In this document: positions 28,550-37,865 of the stretch, piece after piece
Layout: each line of letters opens with the position of its first letter
Position numbering within the stretch: the first letter of the stretch is position 1
Origin: Rhabdobacter roseus
GTDB lineage: Bacteria > Bacteroidota > Bacteroidia > Cytophagales > Spirosomataceae
Length of the DNA stretch: 64,000 nucleotides
NCBI RefSeq assembly: GCF_014202275.1
Contig: NZ_JACHGF010000005.1
Span: 358,375-422,374, forward strand
Direction of reading: 5' to 3'
Program-made: the position numbers and the translations under genes
The notes under the pieces: generated by a model
Databases searched by the model: none
What the model was told of the DNA's origin: nothing
Seen by the model: only the letters and a program-made list of their open reading frames with translations

Positions 28550-29224
28550 CTACTTCGGCAGCGCCTCCATCATGCGCTCGGCCACAAACTTGTTACCCGC
28601 TTCGGTCAGGTGCACGCGGTCGGTGGTAAGGATGCCCTTTTCGTCGTTATTGGCGTTATTTTGCTCCAGGTACTTTTGGAAATCCTTGCGCAGGTCCACC
28701 AGGGGTAGGTTGTGCTTGGCGGCCAGCTCCCGGATAAACTGCGCGTAGCGGTTCAGGTCGCCGTCCTGCTCGTTGGAGTAGTCGGTTTTTTCGCCAATCA
28801 CCGAGGGCGTACACAAGATCACTTTGGCGTTCTGAGCCTGGAGTTTTTTGATGATGGCTTCGTAGAATTTCACGTACTTATCCGGGTCGGTGCCGGTGCC
28901 GTGGGTACGCTTGTGCCACACGTCGTTGATCCCCACGTAGATGTACACTACGTCGGGCTGCTTGGCCAGTACGTCTTCCTCCATGCGCAGGTACAGATCG
29001 TACACTTTATTGCCGCCAATGCCCGCGCCCAGGAGCTCGTAGCGGCTGCCCAGGCCCTTGGCCTTGAGCATGTCGCGCAGCTGCGTAATGTAGCCCGTCG
29101 GGTTGACGCCCGCCTGGGTAATGGAGTCACCGAAGAAAATAACGCGCAGGGGCTTGTCCTGCTGCATGGCCAGAAACGGCAGCGAAAGGAAGGTAATGCG
29201 AAGGAATTGAAAAAAAGAACGCAT
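28550..29224 (-). CDS. SGNH/GDSL-type lipase/esterase, exported
   Basis: A 224-aa protein with a short signal segment (residues 3-20, ending about LAMQQ). It shows SGNH blocks: FFGDSIT (Ser34), GGNK (Gly/Asn block II), GINDVW (block III) and DRVHLTEAG (Asp/His, block V). Likely a periplasmic carbohydrate esterase or lipase. The ATG at 29224 is preferred because the longer frame from 29293 adds a hydrophilic tail ahead of the signal peptide. Confidence 0.87.
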   Translation of the reverse strand: MRSFFQFLRITFLSLPFLAMQQDKPLRVIFFGDSITQAGVNPTGYITQLRDMLKAKGLGSRYELLGAGIGGNKVYDLYLRMEEDVLAKQPDVVYIYVGINDVWHKRTHGTGTDPDKYVKFYEAIIKKLQAQNAKVILCTPSVIGEKTDYSNEQDGDLNRYAQFIRELAAKHNLPLVDLRKDFQKYLEQNNANNDEKGILTTDRVHLTEAGNKFVAERMMEALPK

Positions 29225-29302
29225 GGGTTTACGAAAAAAAAATGAAGTACTGTATTGGCTCAGAAAAGTACGCAAAGTACCCAAACTAATCACCTGGCCC
29301 GA

Positions 29303-30070
29303 TTATTCTTCAAACCAGCGCCGAAAAAAAGGCGCTTTTTCTTTACTGACCGTGATGGCCTCGCCAGCGGCGGCGGGCACGAGCAGCTCCAGCCGCCCCG
29401 AATAGTGCGTACGGTAGCCTTCCAGCGCCTCTTTGCGCACCGTGTGCTGCCGACTGGCCCGAAAGAAGTCGGCGGGGTCGAGCAGGTCGTCTAGCTCGTC
29501 CAGCGAGGGGTAGTCGGTAATGAGCCGCTCGCCTTCGGTCGTGACCAGCCAGATCACTTCGTCGCGCACAAACAAAGCCACGCGCTCAGTGGGTACGGCC
29601 ACGATGGTGCGGTGGTGGTGCGCCAGAAAACGACGCTTGTAGACCCGGGCCGGGCGCTTCTCGAGCTGCTCCAGCAAGGTACTGAGCTGAGCTGGGTAGT
29701 GCAGCGGGGTACTTTCGCGCAAGCGGTGGAACTTCTCAAAAGCGCAGCGCAGCTCCTCTTCGCCGATGGGCTTGAGCAGGTAGTCCACGCTGTTGAGCTT
29801 AAAAGCCCGGATGGCGTAGGCGTCGTAGGCGGTGGTGAAAATAAGGGGGCAGTCGGTAGGTACCTGCCGAAAAATATCGAAGCTAACGCCGTCGGACAGC
29901 TGGATGTCGGCCAGGATGAGGTCGGGCTGGGGGTGCTCGGCAAACCATTGCAACGCCTGGCTGATGCTCTCGAGCGGCCCTTCCAGCACGGCCTCGGGCT
30001 CGATGTGGCGGACTTCTTTGACCAGCGAGCGGGCAATCAGCGGTTCGTCTTCCAGGATTAAGATGCGCAT
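29303..30070 (-). CDS. LytTR-family response regulator
   Basis: A 255-aa regulator: receiver domain with LEDEP at the N-terminus and phosphoacceptor Asp55 in LADIQLSD, then a C-terminal LytTR DNA-binding domain containing FRASRQHTVRKEAL. Such regulators are usually encoded beside a 5TM or LytS-like histidine kinase; none is present on either side. The adjacent upstream gene encodes only a sensor-like propeller. The partner kinase must be elsewhere or has been lost. Confidence 0.92.
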   Translation of the reverse strand: MRILILEDEPLIARSLVKEVRHIEPEAVLEGPLESISQALQWFAEHPQPDLILADIQLSDGVSFDIFRQVPTDCPLIFTTAYDAYAIRAFKLNSVDYLLKPIGEEELRCAFEKFHRLRESTPLHYPAQLSTLLEQLEKRPARVYKRRFLAHHHRTIVAVPTERVALFVRDEVIWLVTTEGERLITDYPSLDELDDLLDPADFFRASRQHTVRKEALEGYRTHYSGRLELLVPAAAGEAITVSKEKAPFFRRWFEE

Positions 30071-30431
30071 AGCAGAGGGTACTTTATCTTTTCAAAGACT
30101 ACTTTCTACCAAATCTCCCCTTACGATTGCGCTTTAAAAGCTATTCAGAAGTAGCTTTTCTCCCGCCAAACTACCCGTTAAATTACACCTACTTCCTATA
30201 AATAAAGGTTATTGTCGACCTATCAGCATATCATCCCCTTGAAGCAAAATCTTAGGTAGCAGAAGTGGGTCTATCTCATTTACTCAGCTAATTTCTGAAA
30301 GTGAGCCAGCGCGGCTGCCGTATTGATTTATGAGACGACAATTTGAAATGGTTTCTTGAAGGTCTGGTTCAGCCCTTTGGTCGTCAGGCTGAGCCCAGCA
30401 AAACGGACGTTTTGAGAAACCGCTATACACC
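30071..30431. other. Intergenic region between the LytTR regulator and the propeller gene
   Basis: No gene can be supported. One short minus-strand frame (30284-30496) overlaps the end of the propeller gene and shows no family resemblance. The GTAC motif is nearly absent from about 30.1 kb onward, where the base composition also becomes more AT-rich. Confidence 0.4.
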
Positions 30432-31469
30432 TTATCGCTTACCCTCTTTACTTTTAAAGTCCGTGATGGTCTTTCCGTCATACCGATACACTGCACCTAC
30501 AGATCCAAACCAAATACTTCCATCGTTAGCTTCTAAAAGTGCCAAAAAAGCTGGTGGTCCTGACATGATTTCGGTTACAGTTGGCATTTCATCGTACAGC
30601 GACTTTGCATCATAACGGGAAAGTGCCCAAACCTCCCCATAAGGAGGGCTCACACAACCAGTAGTCCAGATGTTTCCTTTCTTATCTTCGATTATAGCAT
30701 AAACACCCCTCTGCGACACCTTAGTAAAGGTACTGCCGTCATAGCGCCAAAGACCATCGGCTCCAAGCCAAATATTGCCTTTTCTATCTTCGATTATCGA
30801 AAAAACGTTGTGAAAGGCTTTACCGTCTTTATTTCTGAAAACGGTAAATGTTTTTCCATCATAGAAGAAGGCATCACCCCTTGTACCAAACCATAATTTC
30901 CCAGTTTTGTCTTCCATGATAGTAGTAATATCATCATTAGGAAGTCCTTCTTTAGTTGTAAAATTTCGAAAAGATTCCCCATCGTAACGGCTTACGCCAC
31001 CTCCAGTGCCGAACCAAATAACGCCGGCTTTATCTTCATAAATAAACATAACCTGATTACTGGCAAGTCCCTCCCTGGTTGTGAAATGTTGGAAGGTTTT
31101 GCCATTGTAATAATAAACACCAGAATCTCTGGAAGCGAACCAAAGATTTCCTTTTCGATCTTCCAGCACATCCCAGTAAATGAGCGGATCTATTTTACCA
31201 TATGTGAGATTAGTAAACGATTTTCCATCATAGCGAAAAACACCACCTCCTGTGCCAGCAATCAAAATGTCTCCGTTTCTGGCTTGCTTTATATTCCGAA
31301 CCTGACCCATAGGCACCTTGGAGGTAGCCGCCTCTTTAAGTTGAGACTCGGAGTAGCCATTGTGTGCTTTACTGAAATTATCTTGTGTTACGTTTGTTTG
31401 GTTTTGCCCATAGGAGGGGTGAAAAACAACCATCAAGAATAAAGCATATACGTGTATGTACTTCATCAT
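30432..31469 (-). CDS. Exported two-component-regulator-type beta-propeller protein without output domain
   Basis: A 345-aa protein with a signal peptide (ending about HPSYGQ) and at least six Reg_prop-like repeats of the form DKTGKLWFGTRGD...YDGKTF, spaced about 40 residues apart. In hybrid two-component systems of Bacteroidota these repeats form the periplasmic sensor, followed by Y_Y_Y, a membrane helix and a kinase. Here the gene ends after the repeats with a natural stop, so it is a free-standing periplasmic propeller or a remnant. Few GTAC motifs (one) and lower GC than neighbours. Confidence 0.82.
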   Translation of the reverse strand: MMKYIHVYALFLMVVFHPSYGQNQTNVTQDNFSKAHNGYSESQLKEAATSKVPMGQVRNIKQARNGDILIAGTGGGVFRYDGKSFTNLTYGKIDPLIYWDVLEDRKGNLWFASRDSGVYYYNGKTFQHFTTREGLASNQVMFIYEDKAGVIWFGTGGGVSRYDGESFRNFTTKEGLPNDDITTIMEDKTGKLWFGTRGDAFFYDGKTFTVFRNKDGKAFHNVFSIIEDRKGNIWLGADGLWRYDGSTFTKVSQRGVYAIIEDKKGNIWTTGCVSPPYGEVWALSRYDAKSLYDEMPTVTEIMSGPPAFLALLEANDGSIWFGSVGAVYRYDGKTITDFKSKEGKR

Positions 31470-31578
31470 TTCTTTTAATTACTTAAAAATTTCAATTCAC
31501 CTTATTTTTTGCTGCGATCTTCATCGAGTTCAATAGCATCTGAAACAGTGTGATCCGCTAATTCGCCTCAAATAGCTA

Positions 31579-33318
31579 TTATTTTTCAACGAGATCACAA
31601 TCCGTAACCAAGCCGTCGGAGGTCAGATGGACGAGTATATAGGTGTCCGGCTGATTGGACTTCAATTGGTACGTTACTATTTCGCTTACCTCGCTATCAT
31701 GGCGTTGAATTCCCCGGCCTGCCACGTTTTCGGAATGAATAAAAGTTAAGGATTTCAACGTTTCCGGCTCGCGCATTCCTCCTGCAAAATCGCGTTTGGC
31801 TCCCAACGTGAGGCCTGATGCTTCTTCTAATAGTTTACCCCCTTTTACCATAGCCTGCAAAGCCGCCATGATTTTGGGTGTACGTGACGGATCAGGATCG
31901 GCATTGGTTTTCTGGGCATCGGCGAGCGGCCCGATACGTGGTACTTTCCGCTGATAGCCTTGATCATTGTCTTCAAGCGTGAAGCCGGTCACATTTCCAT
32001 TGGCGTCGGGATTGAAGATCACAGAAACATTCCGGTCAGTCGATGTAAACTTATTATGAGCGACGGGCACAAATTCTTCGTCAATAAACCCATCTTCCAA
32101 GGTAAAAATCCGCTGATTATCAGCCTCAAAAGTAATAATTCGATTATTAAATAGTTCATATCGACCTTCGAAAGCCGTTAGAGTTTTGGGATCCACATCT
32201 ACTGCGGCCGGTTTAGTCTTTACGGGAAATCCATCCCAGTGGTAGTAGTCCGCGATAAAATCAACAATCCTGCCCATCATATGCGAGTTATCATTCGCAT
32301 TGATCATGATCACAATGCCTTGTCCTTTGTCCACACTCGCGGTCAATAACGCATCAAAGCCCTCGTCGCGCCCATTGTGACCGAAGCGGAGCGTCGTACT
32401 GTCACCCTGCAAAAAAACACCAAGTCCATCCCTGTTTTTCTGATCTGTCAACATTTGTCGGGTCATGGACTGGGATAATACACTCCCTGATTTTCCAGCA
32501 TAAGCATTCTGAATGCCAATAGCGAATCGAGCCAGATCGGACGGCGTAGTCCACAATCCCGCGGCGGCCATCTCAGGATAAATGTGCCAGCGACCTTCCA
32601 CTAAACTTCGATTGTTGTAGTGACCAGTTGCCGTCAATTTTGCCAGTTCCGGAGGTAAAGGTTGTTGGTAGGTACTATTGTTCATACCAAGTGGCGAAAG
32701 CACCTTATTTTTCATGAATTCCGGAAAAGCAGCGCCCGTCACATCCACCATCAGTTGCTGCATGACGGTATAACCGCCACCTGAATACCTCCAGCGGGAG
32801 CCCGGAACGAAGTCTACGCGAACCGGTGGTGTATTGGCTGGGGCTGTCCCATCCAGAATCTGAACTACCGAAGGGATCTTCGCGCCCACCGTGTACCCCG
32901 GGAATCCGTGCACGGTAAGACCGGTGGTATGACTGAGTATCCCGCGCAGTGTAACCTTTTTGTCATTTGTAAATTCATTATCAGGCACTTTCCAACTTTT
33001 AAGTTTTACGTTCACATGCTCATCCAGCAAAAGTTTATTCTGTTCAACAAGATACAGAGCGCCCATAGCCGCAACCGATTTGCTCACCGAGCCTGCCTGA
33101 AACAGAGTGTTCGTCGTGACGGGCACCTTTCCATCCTTATCAATAAATCCGTATGACTGAGCCTTCAGGATTTTTCCGTCCTGAATGATCGCGAGGGACA
33201 AACCGGGAATACCCCGCTTCTGCATTTGGCTCCGGATAAAATCGTCCAGATCATCCGCGTGGACGTGAAATACAATGAATAGAAAGGAAAGAATCAGAAA
33301 GAGGCGTTGGTTTTTCAT
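31579..33318 (-). CDS. Serine hydrolase of the class C beta-lactamase/penicillin-binding family
   Basis: A 579-aa exported protein (signal peptide about 1-21). Active-site motifs are S77-V-S-K80 (SxxK) and Y178-S-G (YxN-like). A C-terminal extension of about 200 residues includes a beta-barrel-like domain. Relatives act as D-amino-acid esterases, peptidases or lipases rather than resistance enzymes. The GTAC motif occurs only twice in 1,740 bp, which, with the lower GC, suggests relatively recent arrival together with the propeller gene. Confidence 0.88.
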   Translation of the reverse strand: MKNQRLFLILSFLFIVFHVHADDLDDFIRSQMQKRGIPGLSLAIIQDGKILKAQSYGFIDKDGKVPVTTNTLFQAGSVSKSVAAMGALYLVEQNKLLLDEHVNVKLKSWKVPDNEFTNDKKVTLRGILSHTTGLTVHGFPGYTVGAKIPSVVQILDGTAPANTPPVRVDFVPGSRWRYSGGGYTVMQQLMVDVTGAAFPEFMKNKVLSPLGMNNSTYQQPLPPELAKLTATGHYNNRSLVEGRWHIYPEMAAAGLWTTPSDLARFAIGIQNAYAGKSGSVLSQSMTRQMLTDQKNRDGLGVFLQGDSTTLRFGHNGRDEGFDALLTASVDKGQGIVIMINANDNSHMMGRIVDFIADYYHWDGFPVKTKPAAVDVDPKTLTAFEGRYELFNNRIITFEADNQRIFTLEDGFIDEEFVPVAHNKFTSTDRNVSVIFNPDANGNVTGFTLEDNDQGYQRKVPRIGPLADAQKTNADPDPSRTPKIMAALQAMVKGGKLLEEASGLTLGAKRDFAGGMREPETLKSLTFIHSENVAGRGIQRHDSEVSEIVTYQLKSNQPDTYILVHLTSDGLVTDCDLVEK

Positions 33319-33787
33319 GGGATGGTTTGGTCAGAATGGATTTCAGTCACTAAGGTGGGTCGCCACTAAGGTGGACCGCAAAGCTAAACGCTTCTATTCG
33401 GTCGTCCGTTAATGACCGGTAAAAGAAGGTTAACGAAATGTAAAAGTTGCCGCTTCGGCAGTCCGATTTTATGGACTGCTATGGATTTTCGTCCCTGAGA
33501 AGTTGGATATACTATACAAAAATTTGCCTATACAAGTGTCTTACAAAAACGCTCGATTTTTGCGACGAAAGTATTGCACTAGTCGTCGGTGTCCACAAAC
33601 AGACGGTCGTCTGTTTGTCTTTGTGGGTCTTGGCATCCAAATTACAGCTTAATACATATGCTTGATAATACGTTGAACTTTATCGGGCGTTGAGTAGCGC
33701 TCATCAAGGAATTTGCTAAGATCACTAGATTACAGTCGAACTACCCTTTTTCCGCAACCAGCGGTCGCTGAAGATTAACTCTTTTTC
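33319..33787. other. 469-bp intergenic region with a 24-bp palindrome
   Basis: No supported gene; a 72-aa plus-strand frame at 33447-33665 has no recognisable features and is probably spurious. The only structure seen is the palindrome described separately. It lies upstream of the serine hydrolase gene (which starts at 33318 on the minus strand) and downstream of the sulfatase. Confidence 0.45.
33595..33618. promoter_or_regulatory. 24-bp palindrome, possible operator or hairpin
   Basis: Perfect 11-bp arms (33595-33605 and 33608-33618) around a 2-bp centre. A flanking TTTGTGG at about 33620 repeats the pairing potential of CCACAAA on the left. It has no T tail and is about 280 bp upstream of the serine hydrolase start. 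Confidence 0.55.
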
Positions 33788-35227
33788 TCAAAAAGGTCCC
33801 TTATCCGTATTCCGGGTAGCCCGGCGGGTGGTGCCTGGCATTTCGCCGTATTGGGTCGGCACGTTGAGTTTTTCACCCGTAAACCAATCGAATCGGCTGG
33901 GCGTGAGGTTCTGGGGCAGGGTGTCGTCGGTGTCGTTGCTCCACTGTTTCAGGACCAGTCGCAGCTTTTGCAGCTCCTGGGTGTACTTGGGGTCCTTGAT
34001 CAGGTTGGTGAGCTGCAGGGGGTCGGCGCGGCAGTCATAGAGCTCCTCCACGGGCCGGGGACTCATGAATTGCTCTTTCTGAAGTACCTCCAAAGTACCC
34101 TCCTCGTAGGCCCGCACCAGCTCCTGGAAGCTGGCCGAGTGGTGTACATCCGCCGCCGACGACAGGGGGAATTGCGGCCGGGCGTTGGTGATGTAGAGCC
34201 AATCTTTGGTACGTACCATCCGCTCGTAGGCCTCGTAGTCGTGCCAATTGTGCTCGGCAAAAACGTACTGCCGGAAGGTACTTTGGGGCTGCTGAAGCAC
34301 CTTGGTAAAGCTACGGCCCTGGAAGTGCGCCGCGGGCGTAACGCCCGCCAGCTCCAGGATGGTAGGTGCCAGGTCGATGACGCTGATGAGGCTTTCCGAA
34401 ACCACGTTTTTGGCCGACGTCCCGGCGGGCCAGCGCAGTACGAAGGGCGTTTTGATGCCTTCGTCGTAGAGGCGGGTTTTGGTGCGGGGGAAGGGCCGCC
34501 CGTTGTCGGCCATGACCAGCAGCAGCGTATTATCCAGCACGCCCTGTTTTTCCAGCTCTTCTACTACTTTGCCCACGTAAGCGTCGAAGCGGCTAATTTC
34601 GTCGTAGTACCTGGCTAGGTCTTCGCGCGTGGCGGGCTTGTTGAGCAGGTAAGGCGGGGGCACTACGCCCGAAGCAGGATTGGTACCGCTGTACTCGTTC
34701 TCGCCCCACTCGCGGTGGGCGTCCAGCGCCGCCAGCCACGTAAAAAAGGGCTTGTCACGCGGGCGGTTCTGGAGCGCATCCAGCCATAAGGCCTCGCCAC
34801 CGTCGCCGATGTTTTTTTGCTGCACCAGGTCAAAATCCGGCTCGGCGTTGGGGCCCAGGTGCCATTTCCCCGACGACACGCAGTGGTACCCCGCCTGGCG
34901 CAGGTACCTGGGGAAGGTAGCCACCTCGGCGGGTAGCGGCGTGTGCAGCTCGGCGGCGCCGGTGTTGTGTGGGTAGCGGCCCGACAAGATACTGGCCCGG
35001 CTGGGACTGCACGAACTGGCCGTTAGGAAAACATTCGTAAAGCGCACGCCCTCAGCGGCCAGACGGTCGATGTGGGGCGTCTTGACGGCCCCGTTGCCGT
35101 AGCAGCCCAGGTCGTTCCAGCTCACGTCGTCGGCAATAAAAATGACGACGTTGGGCGGCGGGGTACTTTGCCCCAGCGCCCAGGTACCTGCCAGCCAACC
35201 TATCAGAAACAGTAATGCGTTTTTCAT
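33788..35227 (-). CDS. Sulfatase, exported
   Basis: A 479-aa type I sulfatase. Signal peptide (about 1-20, ending AGTWALGQ), metal-binding ADDVSWNDLG at 32-41, and the sulfatase signature C73-S-P-S-R77 in which Cys73 becomes formylglycine. Later VMADNGRPF supplies further metal ligands. It hydrolyses sulfate esters, probably on a polysaccharide. The ATG at 35227 gives a proper signal peptide. It is downstream of modC but separated by 125 bp. Confidence 0.93.
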   Translation of the reverse strand: MKNALLFLIGWLAGTWALGQSTPPPNVVIFIADDVSWNDLGCYGNGAVKTPHIDRLAAEGVRFTNVFLTASSCSPSRASILSGRYPHNTGAAELHTPLPAEVATFPRYLRQAGYHCVSSGKWHLGPNAEPDFDLVQQKNIGDGGEALWLDALQNRPRDKPFFTWLAALDAHREWGENEYSGTNPASGVVPPPYLLNKPATREDLARYYDEISRFDAYVGKVVEELEKQGVLDNTLLLVMADNGRPFPRTKTRLYDEGIKTPFVLRWPAGTSAKNVVSESLISVIDLAPTILELAGVTPAAHFQGRSFTKVLQQPQSTFRQYVFAEHNWHDYEAYERMVRTKDWLYITNARPQFPLSSAADVHHSASFQELVRAYEEGTLEVLQKEQFMSPRPVEELYDCRADPLQLTNLIKDPKYTQELQKLRLVLKQWSNDTDDTLPQNLTPSRFDWFTGEKLNVPTQYGEMPGTTRRATRNTDKGPF

Positions 35228-35352
35228 GCTTATTATTAAAAGATTCATTCTCTTACTCCTCTATACGTCAGGGGTACCTTGAGATACGCAGCAAAAGGTC
35301 ATTTTGCTACGTCGAAAAGCGATTTTTACAAAAAAGTACTTCCCAAAACTAC

Positions 35353-36264
35353 CTACTTGATCCACTCCACGATGGGGGCCTCCACCGAGTAGCGTAGCCA
35401 AAAAGCGCGCCCCGGCGTCATAGACTCGGCCAGGTGCCGCGGTAGCCGCAGGTTGTGGATGGCACCTTGCATCAGCGCCTGCACCAGCGCGTGGTCGGCT
35501 TCTACCCGGCACGCAAGTACCTCTCCGTACAGTCCGGGGCCTTCTGCCTCGGCCGCCTGGGCGTAGACCGCCGCCGGGCTTCCCTCCCGCACCAGCTTGC
35601 CTTCTTCGAGTACCAGCACGTGGTCAGCCAGGCGGAATAGCTCCGCCAGGTCGTGCGTGACGAGGATGATCGTCAGCTGGTAGCGGCGGTGCCACTGGAG
35701 CAGCAGCTCCTGAAGGCGCAAACGCATGTCGCGGTCGAGGGCCGAGAGGGGCTCGTCCAGCAAAAGTACCCTGGGCCCGGCTACCGATGGCTCAGCCAGC
35801 TGCCGCACCAGGGCCCGCGCCAGGGCCACCCGCTGCTGCTGCCCGCCCGAGAGCTGCGCTGGTTTGCGGTGGGCCAGTTGGCCTAGCTCGGTCTGGCTTA
35901 GGAGCTCGTCTACCACCGCCGGGTTTTGGCCTTTTTCCAGCGCAAAGGTCAGGTTTTGGCGTACCGTCAGGTGCGGAAACAGGGCGTAATCCTGAAACAC
36001 AAAGCCGACGCGCCGCTGCTGCGGAGGTACCTGGATTTTTTTTTCGGTGTCCAGCCAGGTTTCGTTTCCTACTTTTATGATTCCCACCTGCGGCCGCACG
36101 AGCCCGGCCAGGAGCCGCAGCAGGGTCGTTTTGCCCGCGCCGGACGGTCCCGTCAGGGCCACGATCTGCCCGGCCCGCACCCGGAAATCCACCTTCAGGG
36201 GTACTTGCCCGGTGGCCGTAGACAGGCTATGCCGCAGGGTTATGTCAAGCAGGGTATCGGACAC
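35353..36264 (-). CDS. modC: Molybdate ABC transporter, ATP-binding protein
   Basis: A 303-aa ABC ATPase: Walker A GPSGAGKT (39-46), signature LSGGQQQR, Walker B VLLLDEP followed by a D-loop. A C-terminal extension of about 80 residues occupies the place of the usual TOBE/Mop domain but shows little similarity to it. It overlaps modB by 20 bp. It powers molybdate (or tungstate) import through ModB. Confidence 0.87.
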   Translation of the reverse strand: MSDTLLDITLRHSLSTATGQVPLKVDFRVRAGQIVALTGPSGAGKTTLLRLLAGLVRPQVGIIKVGNETWLDTEKKIQVPPQQRRVGFVFQDYALFPHLTVRQNLTFALEKGQNPAVVDELLSQTELGQLAHRKPAQLSGGQQQRVALARALVRQLAEPSVAGPRVLLLDEPLSALDRDMRLRLQELLLQWHRRYQLTIILVTHDLAELFRLADHVLVLEEGKLVREGSPAAVYAQAAEAEGPGLYGEVLACRVEADHALVQALMQGAIHNLRLPRHLAESMTPGRAFWLRYSVEAPIVEWIK

Positions 36265-36919
36265 GCAGCAGGCGGTTATTGAAAGTATACACCAATAGCA
36301 AAATGACGAAGGTCACCACAAAAAGCACCAGCGCGTACTGGTTGGCCACGGAGTAGTTGAGGGCCTCCACTTCGTTATAAATAGCCACCGAAGCCACTTT
36401 GGTAACACCGGGAATGTTACCACCGATCATCAAAACGACCCCAAACTCTCCCACCGTGTGCGCAAAGGTAAGGACGAGGGCCGTCAGGATGGCCGATTTG
36501 CAATTGGGCAAAAGTACCTTAAAAAAGGTTTCGGAGGTACTTTTGCCCAGCGTGTAAGACGCCTCCCGCAGCGAGGCCGGCAGCGACTGCAAGCCCGCCT
36601 GAAGCGGGTACACCATAAACGGCAGGCTATAAATCACCGAAGCCACCACCAGCCCCGGAAACGAAAACACCAGCCGCAGCCCCAGCGTGGCTTCAATCCA
36701 GGCCCCAAAGGCGTAGGACGGGCTGAAGGCCAGCAGCAGGTAAAACCCCAGCACCGAGGGCGGCAGCACCAGCGGCATCCCGATCACGGCCTCCACCAGT
36801 ACCCGCCCCCGAAACCGCGTATAGGCCAGCCAGTAGGCCAGCGGCAGCGCCAGCACGAGCAGGATCAGGGTGGTGAGCGCGGCCAGTCGGAAGGTGAGCC
36901 AGAGGGGTTGAGGGTCCAT
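36245..36919 (-). CDS. modB: Molybdate ABC transporter, permease protein
   Basis: A 224-aa inner-membrane permease with about five or six hydrophobic segments and the binding-protein-dependent transport EAA-type loop (REASYTLGKSTSETFFKVLLP). VGEFGVVLMIGGNIPG is characteristic of ModB/CysT-type permeases. It sits between modA (41 bp gap) and modC (20-bp overlap) in one operon on the minus strand. Confidence 0.92.
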   Translation of the reverse strand: MDPQPLWLTFRLAALTTLILLVLALPLAYWLAYTRFRGRVLVEAVIGMPLVLPPSVLGFYLLLAFSPSYAFGAWIEATLGLRLVFSFPGLVVASVIYSLPFMVYPLQAGLQSLPASLREASYTLGKSTSETFFKVLLPNCKSAILTALVLTFAHTVGEFGVVLMIGGNIPGVTKVASVAIYNEVEALNYSVANQYALVLFVVTFVILLLVYTFNNRLLRVRYPA

Positions 36920-36960
36920 GCAGGGGTACTTTTAGGGTACTTTTCTTGAAAAATAACTAC

Positions 36961-37746
36961 CTAGGGTAAATCATCGACTGAGTAGCCGTACTTGCGGAAA
37001 ATGACCTTGGCGGATTCGGAAAAAAGAAAATTATAAAAAGCCTCGCTAGCTTCGCGCTTGGGCGAAGCAGCGCTGTGGCGCAGCAGAATGGCTGCCTGCT
37101 CGATGGGCCGGTAGGTGGTCGAATCCAGTTTGATCCAGCGCCCTTTGCCCTTCATTTCGGGTGAAAGTACCATCGACAGGGCCGTAAAACCTACGTCGGC
37201 GGACCGGGTGGTGATGTAGTGAGACGTCTGGGCGATGCTCTCGCCAAAGACCAGCTTTCCTTTGACCTGCTCGTAGATTCCCGCCTGCTGAAGTACCTCC
37301 AAGGCGGCTTCGCCGTAGGGCGCCGTGCGCGGATTGGCAATGGCGATTTTCCGGATGGCGTCGGAAGTGAGCCGCGCGAGGTCCGGGCCACTGCGGGTGG
37401 TGTCCATGGTCCAGAGTACCAAAGTACCCTGGGCGTAGACGCGCGGCGGCTGCTCGCTGCCGCCGTTTCGGTGGATTTCGGCGGGGTACTTGGTATCGGC
37501 CGACACGAATACGTCGAACGGCGCGCCTTCACGGATTTGGGTCGTGAGCTTACCCGACGAGCTCACGACGAGCTCCAGCTTCCGGTCCGACTGCCGCTCA
37601 AATTCCGCTTTGAGCTCCTGCATCACAAACTGCACGTTGGCGGCGGTAGCCACCACGATGTTTTCGTTGGGCCGCGAGCAGCTTGCCCCAAACCACAGCG
37701 CGCCAAGTACTACAAAAAGTACTACCCTGTTTTTGATTGTGTTCAT
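36961..37746 (-). CDS. modA: Molybdate ABC transporter, substrate-binding lipoprotein
   Basis: A 261-aa ModA: lipobox GASC (Cys23), then VVATAANVQFVMQEL, SSSGKLTTQIREGAPFDVFV and SADTKYP, the oxyanion-binding motifs of the family. The start at 37746 is chosen because it opens a lipoprotein signal; the longer frame to 37830 is disfavoured. First gene of modABC. A near-consensus -7 element (TACCTTTA, one mismatch) is visible on the minus strand about 40 bp upstream. Confidence 0.92.
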   Translation of the reverse strand: MNTIKNRVVLFVVLGALWFGASCSRPNENIVVATAANVQFVMQELKAEFERQSDRKLELVVSSSGKLTTQIREGAPFDVFVSADTKYPAEIHRNGGSEQPPRVYAQGTLVLWTMDTTRSGPDLARLTSDAIRKIAIANPRTAPYGEAALEVLQQAGIYEQVKGKLVFGESIAQTSHYITTRSADVGFTALSMVLSPEMKGKGRWIKLDSTTYRPIEQAAILLRHSAASPKREASEAFYNFLFSESAKVIFRKYGYSVDDLP

Positions 37747-37865
37747 CGCTTTCTTTTCCACCCAGGTACCCTGGCAGCCGGGTAAAGGTAGTAAAGAAGA
37801 TGCTACGGGACAATAAAGCGCACAGCCCAATGCCGCACCTCACCTGCGAGGGTACTTGGCCCAAA

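Noticed and set aside
30284..30496. 70-aa minus-strand frame overlapping the end of the propeller gene
   Set aside because: Out of frame with the propeller and without family resemblance; the propeller ends naturally.
33447..33665. 72-aa plus-strand frame in the 33.3-33.8 kb gap
   Set aside because: No start signal, no family features, and it overlaps the 24-bp palindrome; probably chance.
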